From Deltaproteobacteria bacterium (GTDB lineage: Bacteria; Myxococcota_A; UBA9160; UBA6930): a stretch of 64,000 nucleotides of DNA. Positions 1 to 10,712 of the stretch are shown here, piece by piece. Below the pieces are notes generated by a model, which was not told the origin of the DNA, did no database searches, and was given only the letters and a program-made list of their open reading frames with translations. The stretch's first letter is position 1; the number at the start of each line of letters is the position of its first letter. The translations under genes and the position numbers were made by a program. The stretch is taken from assembly GCA_028817435.1 (NCBI GenBank), contig JAPPPQ010000023.1:246836-310835 (forward strand), in the 5' to 3' direction.

Positions 1-1229
1 AAGCCGGGAATGGTGGCCAGGCCGAGTTCGGTTACGGCATTCGAGAAAGCGCGGCCCACCTTCTTCTCGTCCGGATCCTTCACGCTGATTTTCAGAATCG
101 CAACCGCCTGTTCGTTGCTTTCGGGGTCCGGGCGGTCGGTGCGCATGAGCTTGGTCTGCACATAGGCGAAATCGCCGGGGGCGAAGGGGCAGGCCTCCCA
201 AAAGGCGTCCTCCACCAGCTTCGCCTTGGCCTCAATGTCCAGCCCGGTAAGGCAGACGCTCATATCGTTGCGGAAGCCGCCCATGCGGTTCAGGCACACC
301 TTGAGGTTGGCGGGGGGCGGCTCGCCCTTCACGCCGTGCATGCGCACGCGGTCCGGGCCTTCCTGCGAGAGCAGAATGGTGTCGAAGCGCGTGGTCACAT
401 CGGGCCCCAGGTAGGCCGGGCCGCCGATTTCGTAGAGAAGCTGCGAAGTGACGCTGCCGATGGAGACCTCGCCGCCGGTGCCGTCGTGCTTGCCGATCAC
501 GCAGGAGCCGTCCTCCGCCACTTCGGCCCAGGGGAAGCCGGTGCGGGCCATGCCGGGGACCTCGGTGAAGAAGGAGTAGTTGCCCCCGGTCGCTTGGGTG
601 CCGCATTCGATCACATGGCCCGCCGCCACGGCTCCCGCCAGTTGATCCCAGTCGCTGCGCGCCCAGCCGTGATGCCAGGCCGCGGGCCCGCTCACCACTG
701 CGGCATCGGTAACGCGCCCGGTAATGACGATGTCCGCCCCGGCTTCCAGTGCGGCGGCGATGCCCCAGCCGCCCAGGTAGGCGTTGGCGGTGAGAAAGCG
801 CGAGCCATCCTTGATGGGCTCGCCGGTTTCGAAGTGGGTGAGCTGGTCCGCGGCGATCAGTTCGGGCAGGCGCGGCGCGAGATCGTCGCCCAGCACCCAG
901 GCGATCTTCGGCTGCAGGCCGAGCTTTTGCGCCACCTCGGCCACCGCCGCCGCGCAGCCTTCGGTATCGAGGCCCCCGGCGTTGGCGACCACCTTGATGC
1001 CGCGCTCGAGGCAGCTTCCCATTACCTGCTCCATCTGCGCGACAAAGGTGCGCGCGTAGCCGCCCCCCGGCCGCTTGCTGCGCGTGCGCGCCAAAATCAG
1101 CATGGTGAGTTCGGCCAGCCAGTCTCCCGTGAGCACATCAATGGGGCCGTCCTCCACCATCTCCCGCGCGGCCGAGAGCCGGTCGCCGAAGAAGCCCGAG
1201 CAGTTTGCGATGCGAATCGGATCGGCCAT
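1..1229 (-). CDS. atuA: AtuA family protein (acyclic terpene utilisation, DUF1446), 3' end cut by window
   Basis: The gene reads leftward and runs off the window edge after about 409 codons. The ATG is preceded by a clear AAGGAGA ribosome site six bases upstream. The protein opens MADPIRIANCSGFFGDR and carries glycine-rich stretches such as ATGGNYSFFTE, typical of the AtuA/DUF1446 family. AtuA is required for growth on citronellol and geraniol in Pseudomonas, but its exact reaction is unsettled. It lies 30 bases downstream of the carboxylase alpha-subunit gene on the same strand, which fits an atu-like operon (carboxylase beta, alpha, AtuA). The family is recognised by sequence style; the terpene substrate is inferred from context. 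Confidence 0.85.
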   Translation of the reverse strand, partial: MADPIRIANCSGFFGDRLSAAREMVEDGPIDVLTGDWLAELTMLILARTRSKRPGGGYARTFVAQMEQVMGSCLERGIKVVANAGGLDTEGCAAAVAEVAQKLGLQPKIAWVLGDDLAPRLPELIAADQLTHFETGEPIKDGSRFLTANAYLGGWGIAAALEAGADIVITGRVTDAAVVSGPAAWHHGWARSDWDQLAGAVAAGHVIECGTQATGGNYSFFTEVPGMARTGFPWAEVAEDGSCVIGKHDGTGGEVSIGSVTSQLLYEIGGPAYLGPDVTTRFDTILLSQEGPDRVRMHGVKGEPPPANLKVCLNRMGGFRNDMSVCLTGLDIEAKAKLVEDAFWEACPFAPGDFAYVQTKLMRTDRPDPESNEQAVAILKISVKDPDEKKVGRAFSNAVTELGLATIPG

Positions 1230-1258
1230 GGCAATCTCCTTTTGCGCTGCGCCGCAGC

Positions 1259-3267
<2,009 letters not shown>

Positions 3268-3271
<4 letters not shown>

Positions 3272-4941
3272 AGCCGGAACACCCCGTAGCCCGGCGCGCC
3301 GGCAATCGGCGTGTTGCGCACCACCGAAAGGCAAATGCCGAGCACCGTGCGCGTATCGCGCGGATCAATGATGCCGTCATCGCTGATGGCGCCGGTGGCC
3401 TCCAGGGCCAGCGAGCCCTGCTCTTGCCGGGCCTCGACGGCGGCGCGGATTTTCGCGTCGGCGTCTTCGTCGAAGGGCAGGCCCTTGCGCGCCGCCTGGC
3501 CGCGGCGGACGATGGACATGACGCCGGCGATCTGCTTGCCCCCCATGACTGCAATTTTGGCGCTGGGCCAAATAAAGGTGAAGCGGTTGTTGTAGGCGCG
3601 CCCCGACATCGCATAGGTGCCGGCGCCGTAGGAAGCGCCGAAAATCACCGTCAGGTGCGGCACCGTGGAATTCGTCACCGCGTTGATCATCTGCGAGCCC
3701 TTCTTGATGATGCCCGCGTGCTCGAAATCCCGCCCCACCACAAAGCCCGTGAGGTTCTGCAGAAACAGCAGCGGCACATCAATCTGGTTGCAGAGCTGAA
3801 TGAAGTGCGCGGCCTTTTCGGCCGATTGCGGAACGATTACGCCGTTGTTGCCGAGAATGCCCACCGGGTAGCCGTGAATTGCGGCCCAGCCGCAGACCAT
3901 CGTGGTGCCGTAGCGCGGCTTGAATTCCTGGAAGCGCGAGCCATCCACCACGCGGCCGATCACATCGCGCACATCCACCGGGCGGCGCAGTTCGGGATCC
4001 ACCAGGCCCAGCAGTTCCTCGGGATCGAGCACCGGCTCGTCGGGCCGCAGCGAGGGCGGCGGGCCGGGCTTGCGCCAGTTGAGGTGCGACACCACTTCGC
4101 GGCAGATGCGCAGCGCATCGCTCTCGTCCTCGGCGAAGTATTCGCCGAGCCCGGATATCTCGGTGTGCATTTTTGCGCCGCCCAGGGTCTCGTCATCCGA
4201 CTCTTCGCCGGTGGCCATTTTGACCAGCGGCGGCCCCGCCAGAAAAATCTTGGACTGCTCTTTGATGACGATGTTGTAATCCGACATACCGGGCTGGTAA
4301 GCGCCCCCCGCCGTGGAGGAGCCGAAGACCACGCAGACGGTGGGAATGCGCAGCTTGGAGAGCTCGATCATCTCGTAGAAGAAGCGCCCGGTTTCGGCAA
4401 AGTGGGTGGTGCGCGCGGGCCGCGGCCCCTTGCGCTCGCCGCCGCCGCTCATGCGCAGGTCTGCGCCGGCGGATTCGACGAAGCTCACATAGGGGATGTG
4501 ATTGTCGCGGGCGATTTCCAGGGCGCGCATCCACTTCTTGCCCACATAGGGCGTCAGCGCGCCGCCCAGCACCGTCGGATCGTTGGCGAAAATGATGCAC
4601 TCGGTGCCCGCGATGACGCCGATCCCCATCACCGCCCCGCCGCCCATGGGGTATTCCGAATCGTATGCAGCCAGCGCGCTGATCTCGAGAAAGGGGCTGT
4701 CGGGATCCAGCGCCAGCGCAATGCGCTCGCGCACCGGCAGCTTGCCGCGCCGCGCCAGCCGCGCGTGGTGCGCCGCGCCGCCGCCCTGCGCCGCCTGCTC
4801 GAACAGCTGGTCCAGCTCCGCCAGCTTTTCCAGCATGGCCGCGCGGTTCTCGGCGAAGACCTCTCCCCGCGCATCCAGGCTGCTTTTCAGCACCGGCGCG
4901 AGCAGCGGCGGAAGCGGTGTTGCGCGCTTTTGGTGGCTCAC
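3268..4941 (-). CDS. Acyl-CoA carboxylase beta subunit (carboxyltransferase), methylcrotonyl/geranyl-CoA type
   Basis: A 557-residue carboxyltransferase that moves CO2 from biotin to an alpha,beta-unsaturated acyl-CoA. Crotonase-fold landmarks are present: GGGAVMGIGVIAGTECIIFA, GGAYQPGMSDYNIVI, NGVIVPQSAEKAAHFIQLC and GASYGAGTYAMSGRAYNNRF, with ARKG and RDTR near the C-terminus. Length is close to the usual 530-540 of the MCC/GCC beta family. The GTG at 4941 is chosen because the following residues (about 1-40) align with the normal N-terminal helix (ENRAAMLEKLAEL); the frame stays open much further upstream, but only as the antisense of the enoyl-CoA hydratase. It faces away from the hydratase operon across about 100 bases. 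Stop codon and alpha-subunit start overlap. Confidence 0.93.
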
Positions 4942-5043
4942 AAATCCCCGCAGTGCAGTGAATGGGCGGCGGCAGCGCGCCGGGGAGCAGGTTACAATGA
5001 ATGGGCGGCGGCGCGCAATTGCCCCCGCAGCTTTGGAGGCGCC

Positions 5044-5853
5044 GTGGCCGAGGTCGTTCGGGTGGAAACCGCGCGGGGCGTCATGACCGCCACGCTGGCC
5101 GATGAGGCGAACCGCAACGCGCTGGGCGCGGAGCTGCTCTCCGGCCTGCGGGCCGCCCTGCGCGCGGCAAACGCCGATCCCGGCGTGCGCGCCCTGGTCA
5201 TCACCAACCAGGGCAACACTTTTTGCGCCGGCGCCAACCTCAAGGAGCGCTCTGCCGCCAACCGCGCGGGCCGGGGCGGGGGCGCGGGCCGCAGCGGGGC
5301 GGGGGCGGGGCTCGGCGGCTTCGAGACGCTGCTGCAGGAGCTGTGGGATTCGCCCACGCCCACCGTCGGGCGCATTGCCGGCCATGTGGTGGGGGGCGGC
5401 AACGGCTTGGCCAGCGCCCTGGATATCGCCATTGCGGCGGACCATGTGAAGTTCGGCTTCAGCGAGGTCCGCCTCGGCGTAATTCCCGCCGTCATTTCGG
5501 TGGTCTGCCTGCCGAAGATGCGCCACGGCGAGGCGCTGGAAGTCTTTCTGCGCGGCAACCGCTTTCCGGCGGCGCGCGCGGCAGAGCTGGGGCTGATCTC
5601 CCGGGCCGTCCCCGCCGCCGAACTCGATTCGGCCGTGGCGGAGGTGCTGGCCGATCTGCGCAAGGGCGGGCCGCAGGCGCTGGGCCATGCCAAGCGGCTC
5701 GTCCACCAGGTGCCGGACATGGAGCGCAGCGCGGCCTTTGCCTGGACCGCAAAGCTCTCCGCCGAACTCTTCGCCAGCGAAGAAGCGGCGGAGGGTATGC
5801 AGGCATTTTTGCAAAAGCGCGCGCCCGCCTGGGCCGCCGAGCCGGAGGACTGA
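5044..5853 (+). CDS. Enoyl-CoA hydratase/isomerase family protein
   Basis: A 269-residue crotonase-fold protein. The CoA oxyanion-hole segments are visible: ITNQGNTFCAGANLKE (about 45-60) and RIAGHVVGGGNGLASALDIAIAAD (about 110-135). Downstream, FGFSEVRLGVIPAVIS follows the family pattern. The GTG start at 5044 has a TGGAGG ribosome site just upstream. In the second motif the usual catalytic glutamate region reads GGGNGLAS rather than GGGxEL, so the chemistry may differ from plain hydration. It is the first gene of a tight plus-strand operon (three bases before the next start) and diverges from the carboxylase genes; an AtuE-like isohexenylglutaconyl-CoA hydratase role is possible but only inferred. 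Confidence 0.88.
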   Translation: MAEVVRVETARGVMTATLADEANRNALGAELLSGLRAALRAANADPGVRALVITNQGNTFCAGANLKERSAANRAGRGGGAGRSGAGAGLGGFETLLQELWDSPTPTVGRIAGHVVGGGNGLASALDIAIAADHVKFGFSEVRLGVIPAVISVVCLPKMRHGEALEVFLRGNRFPAARAAELGLISRAVPAAELDSAVAEVLADLRKGGPQALGHAKRLVHQVPDMERSAAFAWTAKLSAELFASEEAAEGMQAFLQKRAPAWAAEPED

Positions 5854-5856
5854 TCC

Positions 5857-6654
5857 ATGCTGCAAGTGGCCCGGGATTTGCGCGAAGAGGCGGAGGCCCT
5901 GCACGCCTTTTTGCAAACCCTCTCTGCGGCGCACTGGCAGCAACCCACCGGCTTCATGGGCTGGACGCCCTGGGATGTGGTGGCGCATTTGCATTACTAC
6001 GACGGCGTTTCGCTGCTGGCGGTTTCGGACCCGGCGGCCTTTGCCGAAAAGCGCGCGGAGATTGTGCGGCGCATCGGCGCGGGGGAGAGCAACGCCGAAC
6101 TGGCCCGGAGCGATTTCGGCGCGTGGTCTGCGGCAGAGCTGCTGGCGCGCTGGCTCGAAACCTGCCGCGGCCTGGCCGGGCGGCTCGGCGCCGCCGAGGC
6201 GGGGCGGCGGCTGCCCTGGTTCGGCCCCGATATGGGCGTGCGTATGTTCACCACCGCGCGGCTCATGGAAACCTGGGCCCACGGCCAGGCCATTTACGAT
6301 TTGCTGCGCGCGCCGCGCCAGTCCACGCCGCGCCTGCGGAATGTGGCGGCCATTGGAGTGCGGACCTACGGCTGGACCTTCGCCAACCGCGGCCAAAAGC
6401 CCCCCGGCCCGCCGCCCTATGTGCATCTGCAGGGGCCGGAGGGCGATACCTGGGAGTGGAACGAGCCCAGCGAGCACGACTTTGTGCGGGGCAGCGCTTT
6501 GGATTTTTGCATGACCGTGACGCAGGTGCGCAATGTGGCGGATACCAAACTGGAGGTGGCGGGCGAGAGCGCCCGGCGCTGGATGGAAATTGCGCAGTGC
6601 TTTGCCGGCGGCCCGGTGGATCCGCCGCAGCCGGGCCAGCGCGTGGGGGCCTGA
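5857..6654 (+). CDS. TIGR03084-like DinB-fold/metal-binding protein
   Basis: The 265-residue protein has the pattern of the mycothiol-dependent maleylpyruvate isomerase/DinB superfamily, subfamily TIGR03084: GWTPWDVVAHLHYYDG near residue 40-55 and ETWAHGQAIYDLL around 140, each supplying a likely metal-ligand histidine. A further acidic/histidine segment, EPSEHDFVRGSALDFC, lies near 205. Such proteins are found in acyl-CoA degradation clusters, mostly without known reaction. Stop and start codons of the flanking genes are two or three bases away, so it is translated with the hydratase and the dehydrogenases. The fold call is good; no substrate can be proposed. Confidence 0.8.
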   Translation: MLQVARDLREEAEALHAFLQTLSAAHWQQPTGFMGWTPWDVVAHLHYYDGVSLLAVSDPAAFAEKRAEIVRRIGAGESNAELARSDFGAWSAAELLARWLETCRGLAGRLGAAEAGRRLPWFGPDMGVRMFTTARLMETWAHGQAIYDLLRAPRQSTPRLRNVAAIGVRTYGWTFANRGQKPPGPPPYVHLQGPEGDTWEWNEPSEHDFVRGSALDFCMTVTQVRNVADTKLEVAGESARRWMEIAQCFAGGPVDPPQPGQRVGA

Positions 6655-6656
6655 AC

Positions 6657-7832
6657 ATGGATTTGGCATATGGCGAGCGCTACGAGGATTTCCGGCGCGA
6701 GGTGCGCGCTTTTCTCGAGGCGCACAAGGGCGGCAAGCCGAAGCGCGGCTTCTACGAGATTCCCCGCAAGCAGCTTTCGCGCTGGCTGTCGCTGCAGATT
6801 GAGCACGGTTACTGGGCGCGCACCATTCCCAGCGAGTTCGGCGGCTACGGCGCAGCGCCGGATCTGATGGAAACGGTGATTATGGACGAGGAGTTCAACC
6901 GCGCCGGCGTGCAGCGCGGGCTGAACGCGCAGGGTCCTTCCATGCTGGTGCCGACGTTGCTGCAGCACGGCAGCGACGAGCAGAAGCGCCGCTACATCGG
7001 CCCCACCATGCGCGGCGAGCTGATCTGGTGCCAGGGCTACTCCGAGCCGGGTTCGGGCAGCGATTTGGCGAGTCTGCAGACTTCGGCCCGGGAAGACGGC
7101 GCGGACTTTGTGGTGAACGGCCAGAAGATTTGGACCAGCACGGCGGACCAGGCGGATATGATCTTCGTGCTGGTGCGCACCGAACCCGAAGCGCCGAAGC
7201 ACGCCGGCATCAGCTATCTGCTCATGCCCATGGACACGCCCGGCATTGAGGTGCGGCCGCTGCGCACCATGTCGGGCAGCATCGGCGAAAACTCCTTCAA
7301 CCAGGTGTTCTTCACCGATGCGCGCGTGCCGCGGGCGAATGTGGTGGGCCGCCGCGGCGAGGGCTGGAAGATTGCCAACACCACGCTGAAGCACGAGCGC
7401 AACAGCCTGAACGCAAACGCCGAGGGAACCTGGCTGCGGCTGGTGAAGCTCATGCGCGCCGAAACGCAAAACGGCGCGGCGGCCCTGCACAGCCCGGTGC
7501 TGCGCGACCGGCTGCTGAAGCTGCAGGCCCGCGCGCTTTCGATGAAGCACCACGGTATGCGCATGCTCACCTGTTCGCTGCGCGGCGAAGCGCCGGGGGT
7601 GGCGGGCCTGGTGGCGAAGCTGCAGAACTGCCAGCTCAATTTCGACATGGCCGCGCTGGCCCTGGATGTCATGGGCGAGCTCGGCCTGCTCTACGATCAC
7701 GCCAAATACGAGCGCGAGCGCGGCTACTGGCAGGCGCACTCCATGTTCTCGCTGGGGCTGATCATCGGCGGCGGCACGGCGCAGATTCAAAAGAACATCA
7801 TTGCCGAACGCGGCCTCGGCCTGCCGCGCTAA
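6657..7832 (+). CDS. Acyl-CoA dehydrogenase, large FadE type (first of a tandem pair)
   Basis: A 391-residue flavoenzyme that would introduce an alpha,beta double bond into an acyl-CoA. The FAD/substrate segments are intact: WCQGYSEPGSGSDLASLQT (about 120-140), NGQKIWTSTA (about 155), and the C-terminal IIGGGTAQIQKNIIAERGLGLPR. The C-terminal motif has glycine where medium-chain enzymes carry their catalytic glutamate, as in many bacterial FadE proteins that use an internal glutamate. The ATG is two bases after the preceding stop. A second, shorter dehydrogenase follows 34 bases later; such pairs often form mixed alpha2beta2 enzymes acting on steroid or branched side chains. Confidence 0.92.
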   Translation: MDLAYGERYEDFRREVRAFLEAHKGGKPKRGFYEIPRKQLSRWLSLQIEHGYWARTIPSEFGGYGAAPDLMETVIMDEEFNRAGVQRGLNAQGPSMLVPTLLQHGSDEQKRRYIGPTMRGELIWCQGYSEPGSGSDLASLQTSAREDGADFVVNGQKIWTSTADQADMIFVLVRTEPEAPKHAGISYLLMPMDTPGIEVRPLRTMSGSIGENSFNQVFFTDARVPRANVVGRRGEGWKIANTTLKHERNSLNANAEGTWLRLVKLMRAETQNGAAALHSPVLRDRLLKLQARALSMKHHGMRMLTCSLRGEAPGVAGLVAKLQNCQLNFDMAALALDVMGELGLLYDHAKYERERGYWQAHSMFSLGLIIGGGTAQIQKNIIAERGLGLPR

Positions 7833-7866
7833 TCTTTGCCAGGGCCAACGCAGAGCGGAGTGAAAG

Positions 7867-9039
7867 GTGGATTTCGGACTCTCCGAAGAGCAGCGGCTGC
7901 TGGAAGCCAGCGTGCGCGGCGCACTGGGCGAGCAGTTGCCCATGGAGCGCGTGCGCGCGCTGCGCGAGGCGGATTGCCCGAACGACGCCGGGGCCTGGCG
8001 CGCGCTGGCCGAACTCGGCGTGGCCGGGGTGCTGATTCCCGAAGCGCAGGGCGGCGCGGCGCTGACGCTGCTCGACGCGGCGCTGATCTCGCAGTCGCTG
8101 GGCCACGCCGCTGCGCCCACTCCTTTTTTGTCGAGCGGCGTAATGGCGGCCACGGCGCTGGGCGCGCTGGACGCAAACGGCGCGGAGGGCGCGGCGGACG
8201 CCCGGAACTGGTTGGCGGGCATCGCCTCCGGCTCGAAGGTGTTTGGCGTGGCGGCTACCGAGCTCTTCTCGCTGCGCGAGGACGCCGGCGTGGAACTGCG
8301 CGGCGGCGCGCTGCACGGCAAGGCGCTGATGGCGCTGGATTGCTGCGCGGCGGATTGCATCCTGGTGCCGCTTGCCGCGCCGCCCGGCGGCCCGGCGCAG
8401 GCGCGCGGCAAAGGCGATCCGGGTGCAGCGGACGCGGCGGGTGCGGCGGGCGCGAAGCTGGCGGTGGTGTCCGGCGCGGCATCGGGCCTGCGCGCCACCC
8501 GGCTCGCCACGGTGGACGCCACCCGTTGCACAGCAGAGCTGATCTTCGAGGGCGCAGTTCCCGAGGCCGTGTTCGAAGACGCGGGCGCGGCCATTGCGCG
8601 AATGCTCGACGCCGGGCGCATCGCCCTGGCCGCCGACGCCCTGGGCGCTTGCGAGTCCATGCTGGAGCAGTCGCTGGCCTACGCCGGAGAGCGCCGCCAA
8701 TTTGGCCGCGTCATTGGCTCCTTTCAGGCGGTGAAGCATATGTGCGCCGAGATGGTGGCGGATCTGGAGCCCGCCCGCGCGCTGCTCTGGTTTGCGGCGC
8801 ACAGCTTCGACGCGCTGCCGGAAGAAACGCCGCTGATGGCCTGCCACGCGCTGGCGCATATTTCAGAGATTGGCCGCGGCATTGCCAGCACCGCCACGCA
8901 GGTGCACGGCGGAATCGGCTGGACGGACGAACAGAACCTGCACTTCTGGTTCAAGCGCATTGGCGCAGCGCGCCATTTGCTTGGCGGCCCCGAGTTGCTG
9001 CGCGAACGCGCCGCGCGGCTGCAGGGCTTCGTGGACTGA
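7867..9039 (+). CDS. Acyl-CoA dehydrogenase, small partner type (second of a tandem pair)
   Basis: A 390-residue acyl-CoA dehydrogenase fold protein beginning with a GTG codon behind GGAGTGAAAG. It shows MDFGLSEEQRLLEASVRG, GVLIPEAQGGAALTLLD and ERRQFGRVIGSFQAVKHMCAEM, plus ATQVHGGIGWTDEQNLHFWFKR. The central FAD-binding region is weaker than in the upstream gene: the usual tryptophan/serine motif is missing, and a low-complexity alanine/glycine insertion lies near residues 175-200. That asymmetry is what one sees in the non-catalytic partner of heterotetrameric acyl-CoA dehydrogenases. It sits between its likely partner and an acyl-CoA ligase, in the same direction. Confidence 0.9.
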   Translation: MDFGLSEEQRLLEASVRGALGEQLPMERVRALREADCPNDAGAWRALAELGVAGVLIPEAQGGAALTLLDAALISQSLGHAAAPTPFLSSGVMAATALGALDANGAEGAADARNWLAGIASGSKVFGVAATELFSLREDAGVELRGGALHGKALMALDCCAADCILVPLAAPPGGPAQARGKGDPGAADAAGAAGAKLAVVSGAASGLRATRLATVDATRCTAELIFEGAVPEAVFEDAGAAIARMLDAGRIALAADALGACESMLEQSLAYAGERRQFGRVIGSFQAVKHMCAEMVADLEPARALLWFAAHSFDALPEETPLMACHALAHISEIGRGIASTATQVHGGIGWTDEQNLHFWFKRIGAARHLLGGPELLRERAARLQGFVD

Positions 9040-9075
9040 GCGCGGCCCGCGCAACGGCGCGGAAAGGAGCGAGCT

Positions 9076-10692
9076 TTGGAGATGCACTTCGCGACTCTCT
9101 GGGAGGCCCTCGCCGACGAGATCGGCGACCGGGAGGCCGTGGTTACCGGCGGGGTGCGCCGCAGTTGGCGGGAATACGAATCGCGCGCCGCGCGGCTCGC
9201 CGCACTGCTCACCGATGCCGGGCTGGGCCGCGACTCGAAGGTCGGCCTGTATCTCTGGAACGGCAACGAATACATGGAGGCGCAGTTCGCCGCGCTGAAG
9301 ATTCGCGGCGTGCCCATCAACATCAACTACCGCTACCTGGATGACGAGCTGCTCTACCTGCTCGAAAACTCCGATGCCGAGGCGCTGTTCTTCCACCGCA
9401 GTCTGGGCGAGCGCGTGGCGCGGGTGAAGAATCGCGCGAAGAAGGTGCGCCTGTGGATTGAGGTGGACGACGGCGGCGAGGCGCTGCCCGGCGCAGCCGG
9501 CTACGAGCAGGCGATTGCCGCCCACGACCCCGCGCCGCGCATTACGCGCTCTCCCGACGATACCTATATGTTCTACACTGGCGGCACCACCGGTATGCCC
9601 AAAGGCGTAATGTATGACATGGGTGGCATGCTGCAGGCTTTCATCGCCGCTTCTTTTCCGCTCTACGGTCTCGGCATGCCGGCCATTGACGAGGTGCCGG
9701 GCGTGGCCGCCAAGTCGTGGGCAGAGGGCGCGAACATCGTCTCCGTTCCCGCCTGCCCGCTCATGCACGGCACCGGGCAGTGGATCGGCGCAATGATGCC
9801 CCACAACGCCGGCGCAAAACTGGTGATGCTGCCCGGCCGCAGCTTCGACGCCCACGAATTGTGGCGGGAATCCGCGCGCGAAGGCGCCACGCAACTGGTG
9901 ATTGTGGGCGACGCCTTTGCGCGCCCCATGCTGCGCGCGCTGGAAGAGGCCAAAGCGGAGAGCCGCCCCTACGATCCCGGCTCTGTCAAAATCATCGTCT
10001 CTTCCGGCGTCATGTGGACCAGCGAAATCAAGCAGCAGCTTCTCGACTGGAACGACTTCGTTTTGATTGACGCCATGGGCAGCACCGAGGGCTCCATGGG
10101 CGTCCAGATCACCTCGCGCGGCAATCTCGGCGAAACCGCCAAGTTCGCCATGGCCCCCACCACCAAAGTCTTCACCGAAGACGGGCGCGAGGTGCAGCCG
10201 GGCTCCGGCGAAACGGGCATGGTGGCGGCGGGCGGCAATGTGCCCACCGGCTACTACAAGGATGAGCGCAAATCCGCCGCCACTTTCCGCACCATCGGCG
10301 GCGTGCGCTACTCCTTTCCCGGCGATTGGGCGCGGGTCGAAGCCGATGGCAGTCTCACGCTGCTGGGGCGCGGCTCCAATTGCATCAACAGCGCGGGCGA
10401 AAAGATTTACCCCGAGGAAGTGGAAGAGGCGGTGAAGCAGCACCCGGATGTGGTGGATTGCCTGGTGGTGGGCCTGCCCGACGAGAAGTTCGGCCAGCGC
10501 GTGGTGGGCGTGGCCTCGCTGCGCCAGGGCGGCGCGGCGGATTCCGAGTCGCTGCGCGAGTTTACGCGCGGCAAGCTGGCGAGCTACAAGACGCCGAAGC
10601 AGCTCTTCATCGTCCCCGAGGTGCGCCGCGCGCCGAACGGCAAGGCCGATTACCAATGGGCCCGCGAAACCGCCGAGCAGGCGGCGAGCTGA
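9076..10692 (+). CDS. Acyl-CoA synthetase (AMP-forming, FadD-like)
   Basis: This 538-residue member of the ANL superfamily would activate a carboxylic acid to its acyl-CoA through an acyl-adenylate. The AMP-binding motif YTGGTTGMPKGVMYD lies near residue 165, the A5-like DAMGSTEGSMG near 335, and the C-terminal lysine region APNGKADYQWAR close to the end. A TTG at 9076 is favoured as start because the AAGGAG site lies about seven bases upstream; an in-frame ATG two codons later is also possible. It follows the dehydrogenase pair in the same operon and resembles the FadD ligases that prime steroid or terpenoid side-chain oxidation, though the substrate is unknown. Confidence 0.92.
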   Translation: MEMHFATLWEALADEIGDREAVVTGGVRRSWREYESRAARLAALLTDAGLGRDSKVGLYLWNGNEYMEAQFAALKIRGVPININYRYLDDELLYLLENSDAEALFFHRSLGERVARVKNRAKKVRLWIEVDDGGEALPGAAGYEQAIAAHDPAPRITRSPDDTYMFYTGGTTGMPKGVMYDMGGMLQAFIAASFPLYGLGMPAIDEVPGVAAKSWAEGANIVSVPACPLMHGTGQWIGAMMPHNAGAKLVMLPGRSFDAHELWRESAREGATQLVIVGDAFARPMLRALEEAKAESRPYDPGSVKIIVSSGVMWTSEIKQQLLDWNDFVLIDAMGSTEGSMGVQITSRGNLGETAKFAMAPTTKVFTEDGREVQPGSGETGMVAAGGNVPTGYYKDERKSAATFRTIGGVRYSFPGDWARVEADGSLTLLGRGSNCINSAGEKIYPEEVEEAVKQHPDVVDCLVVGLPDEKFGQRVVGVASLRQGGAADSESLREFTRGKLASYKTPKQLFIVPEVRRAPNGKADYQWARETAEQAAS

Positions 10693-10712
10693 ACCCAACC
10701 TAAGGAGACGCC

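Noticed and set aside
4942-6669. Upstream extension of the carboxylase beta-subunit frame to 1133 codons, suggesting a fusion protein
   Set aside because: The extra residues are the antisense of the enoyl-CoA hydratase and its neighbours; homology starts only after the GTG at 4941.
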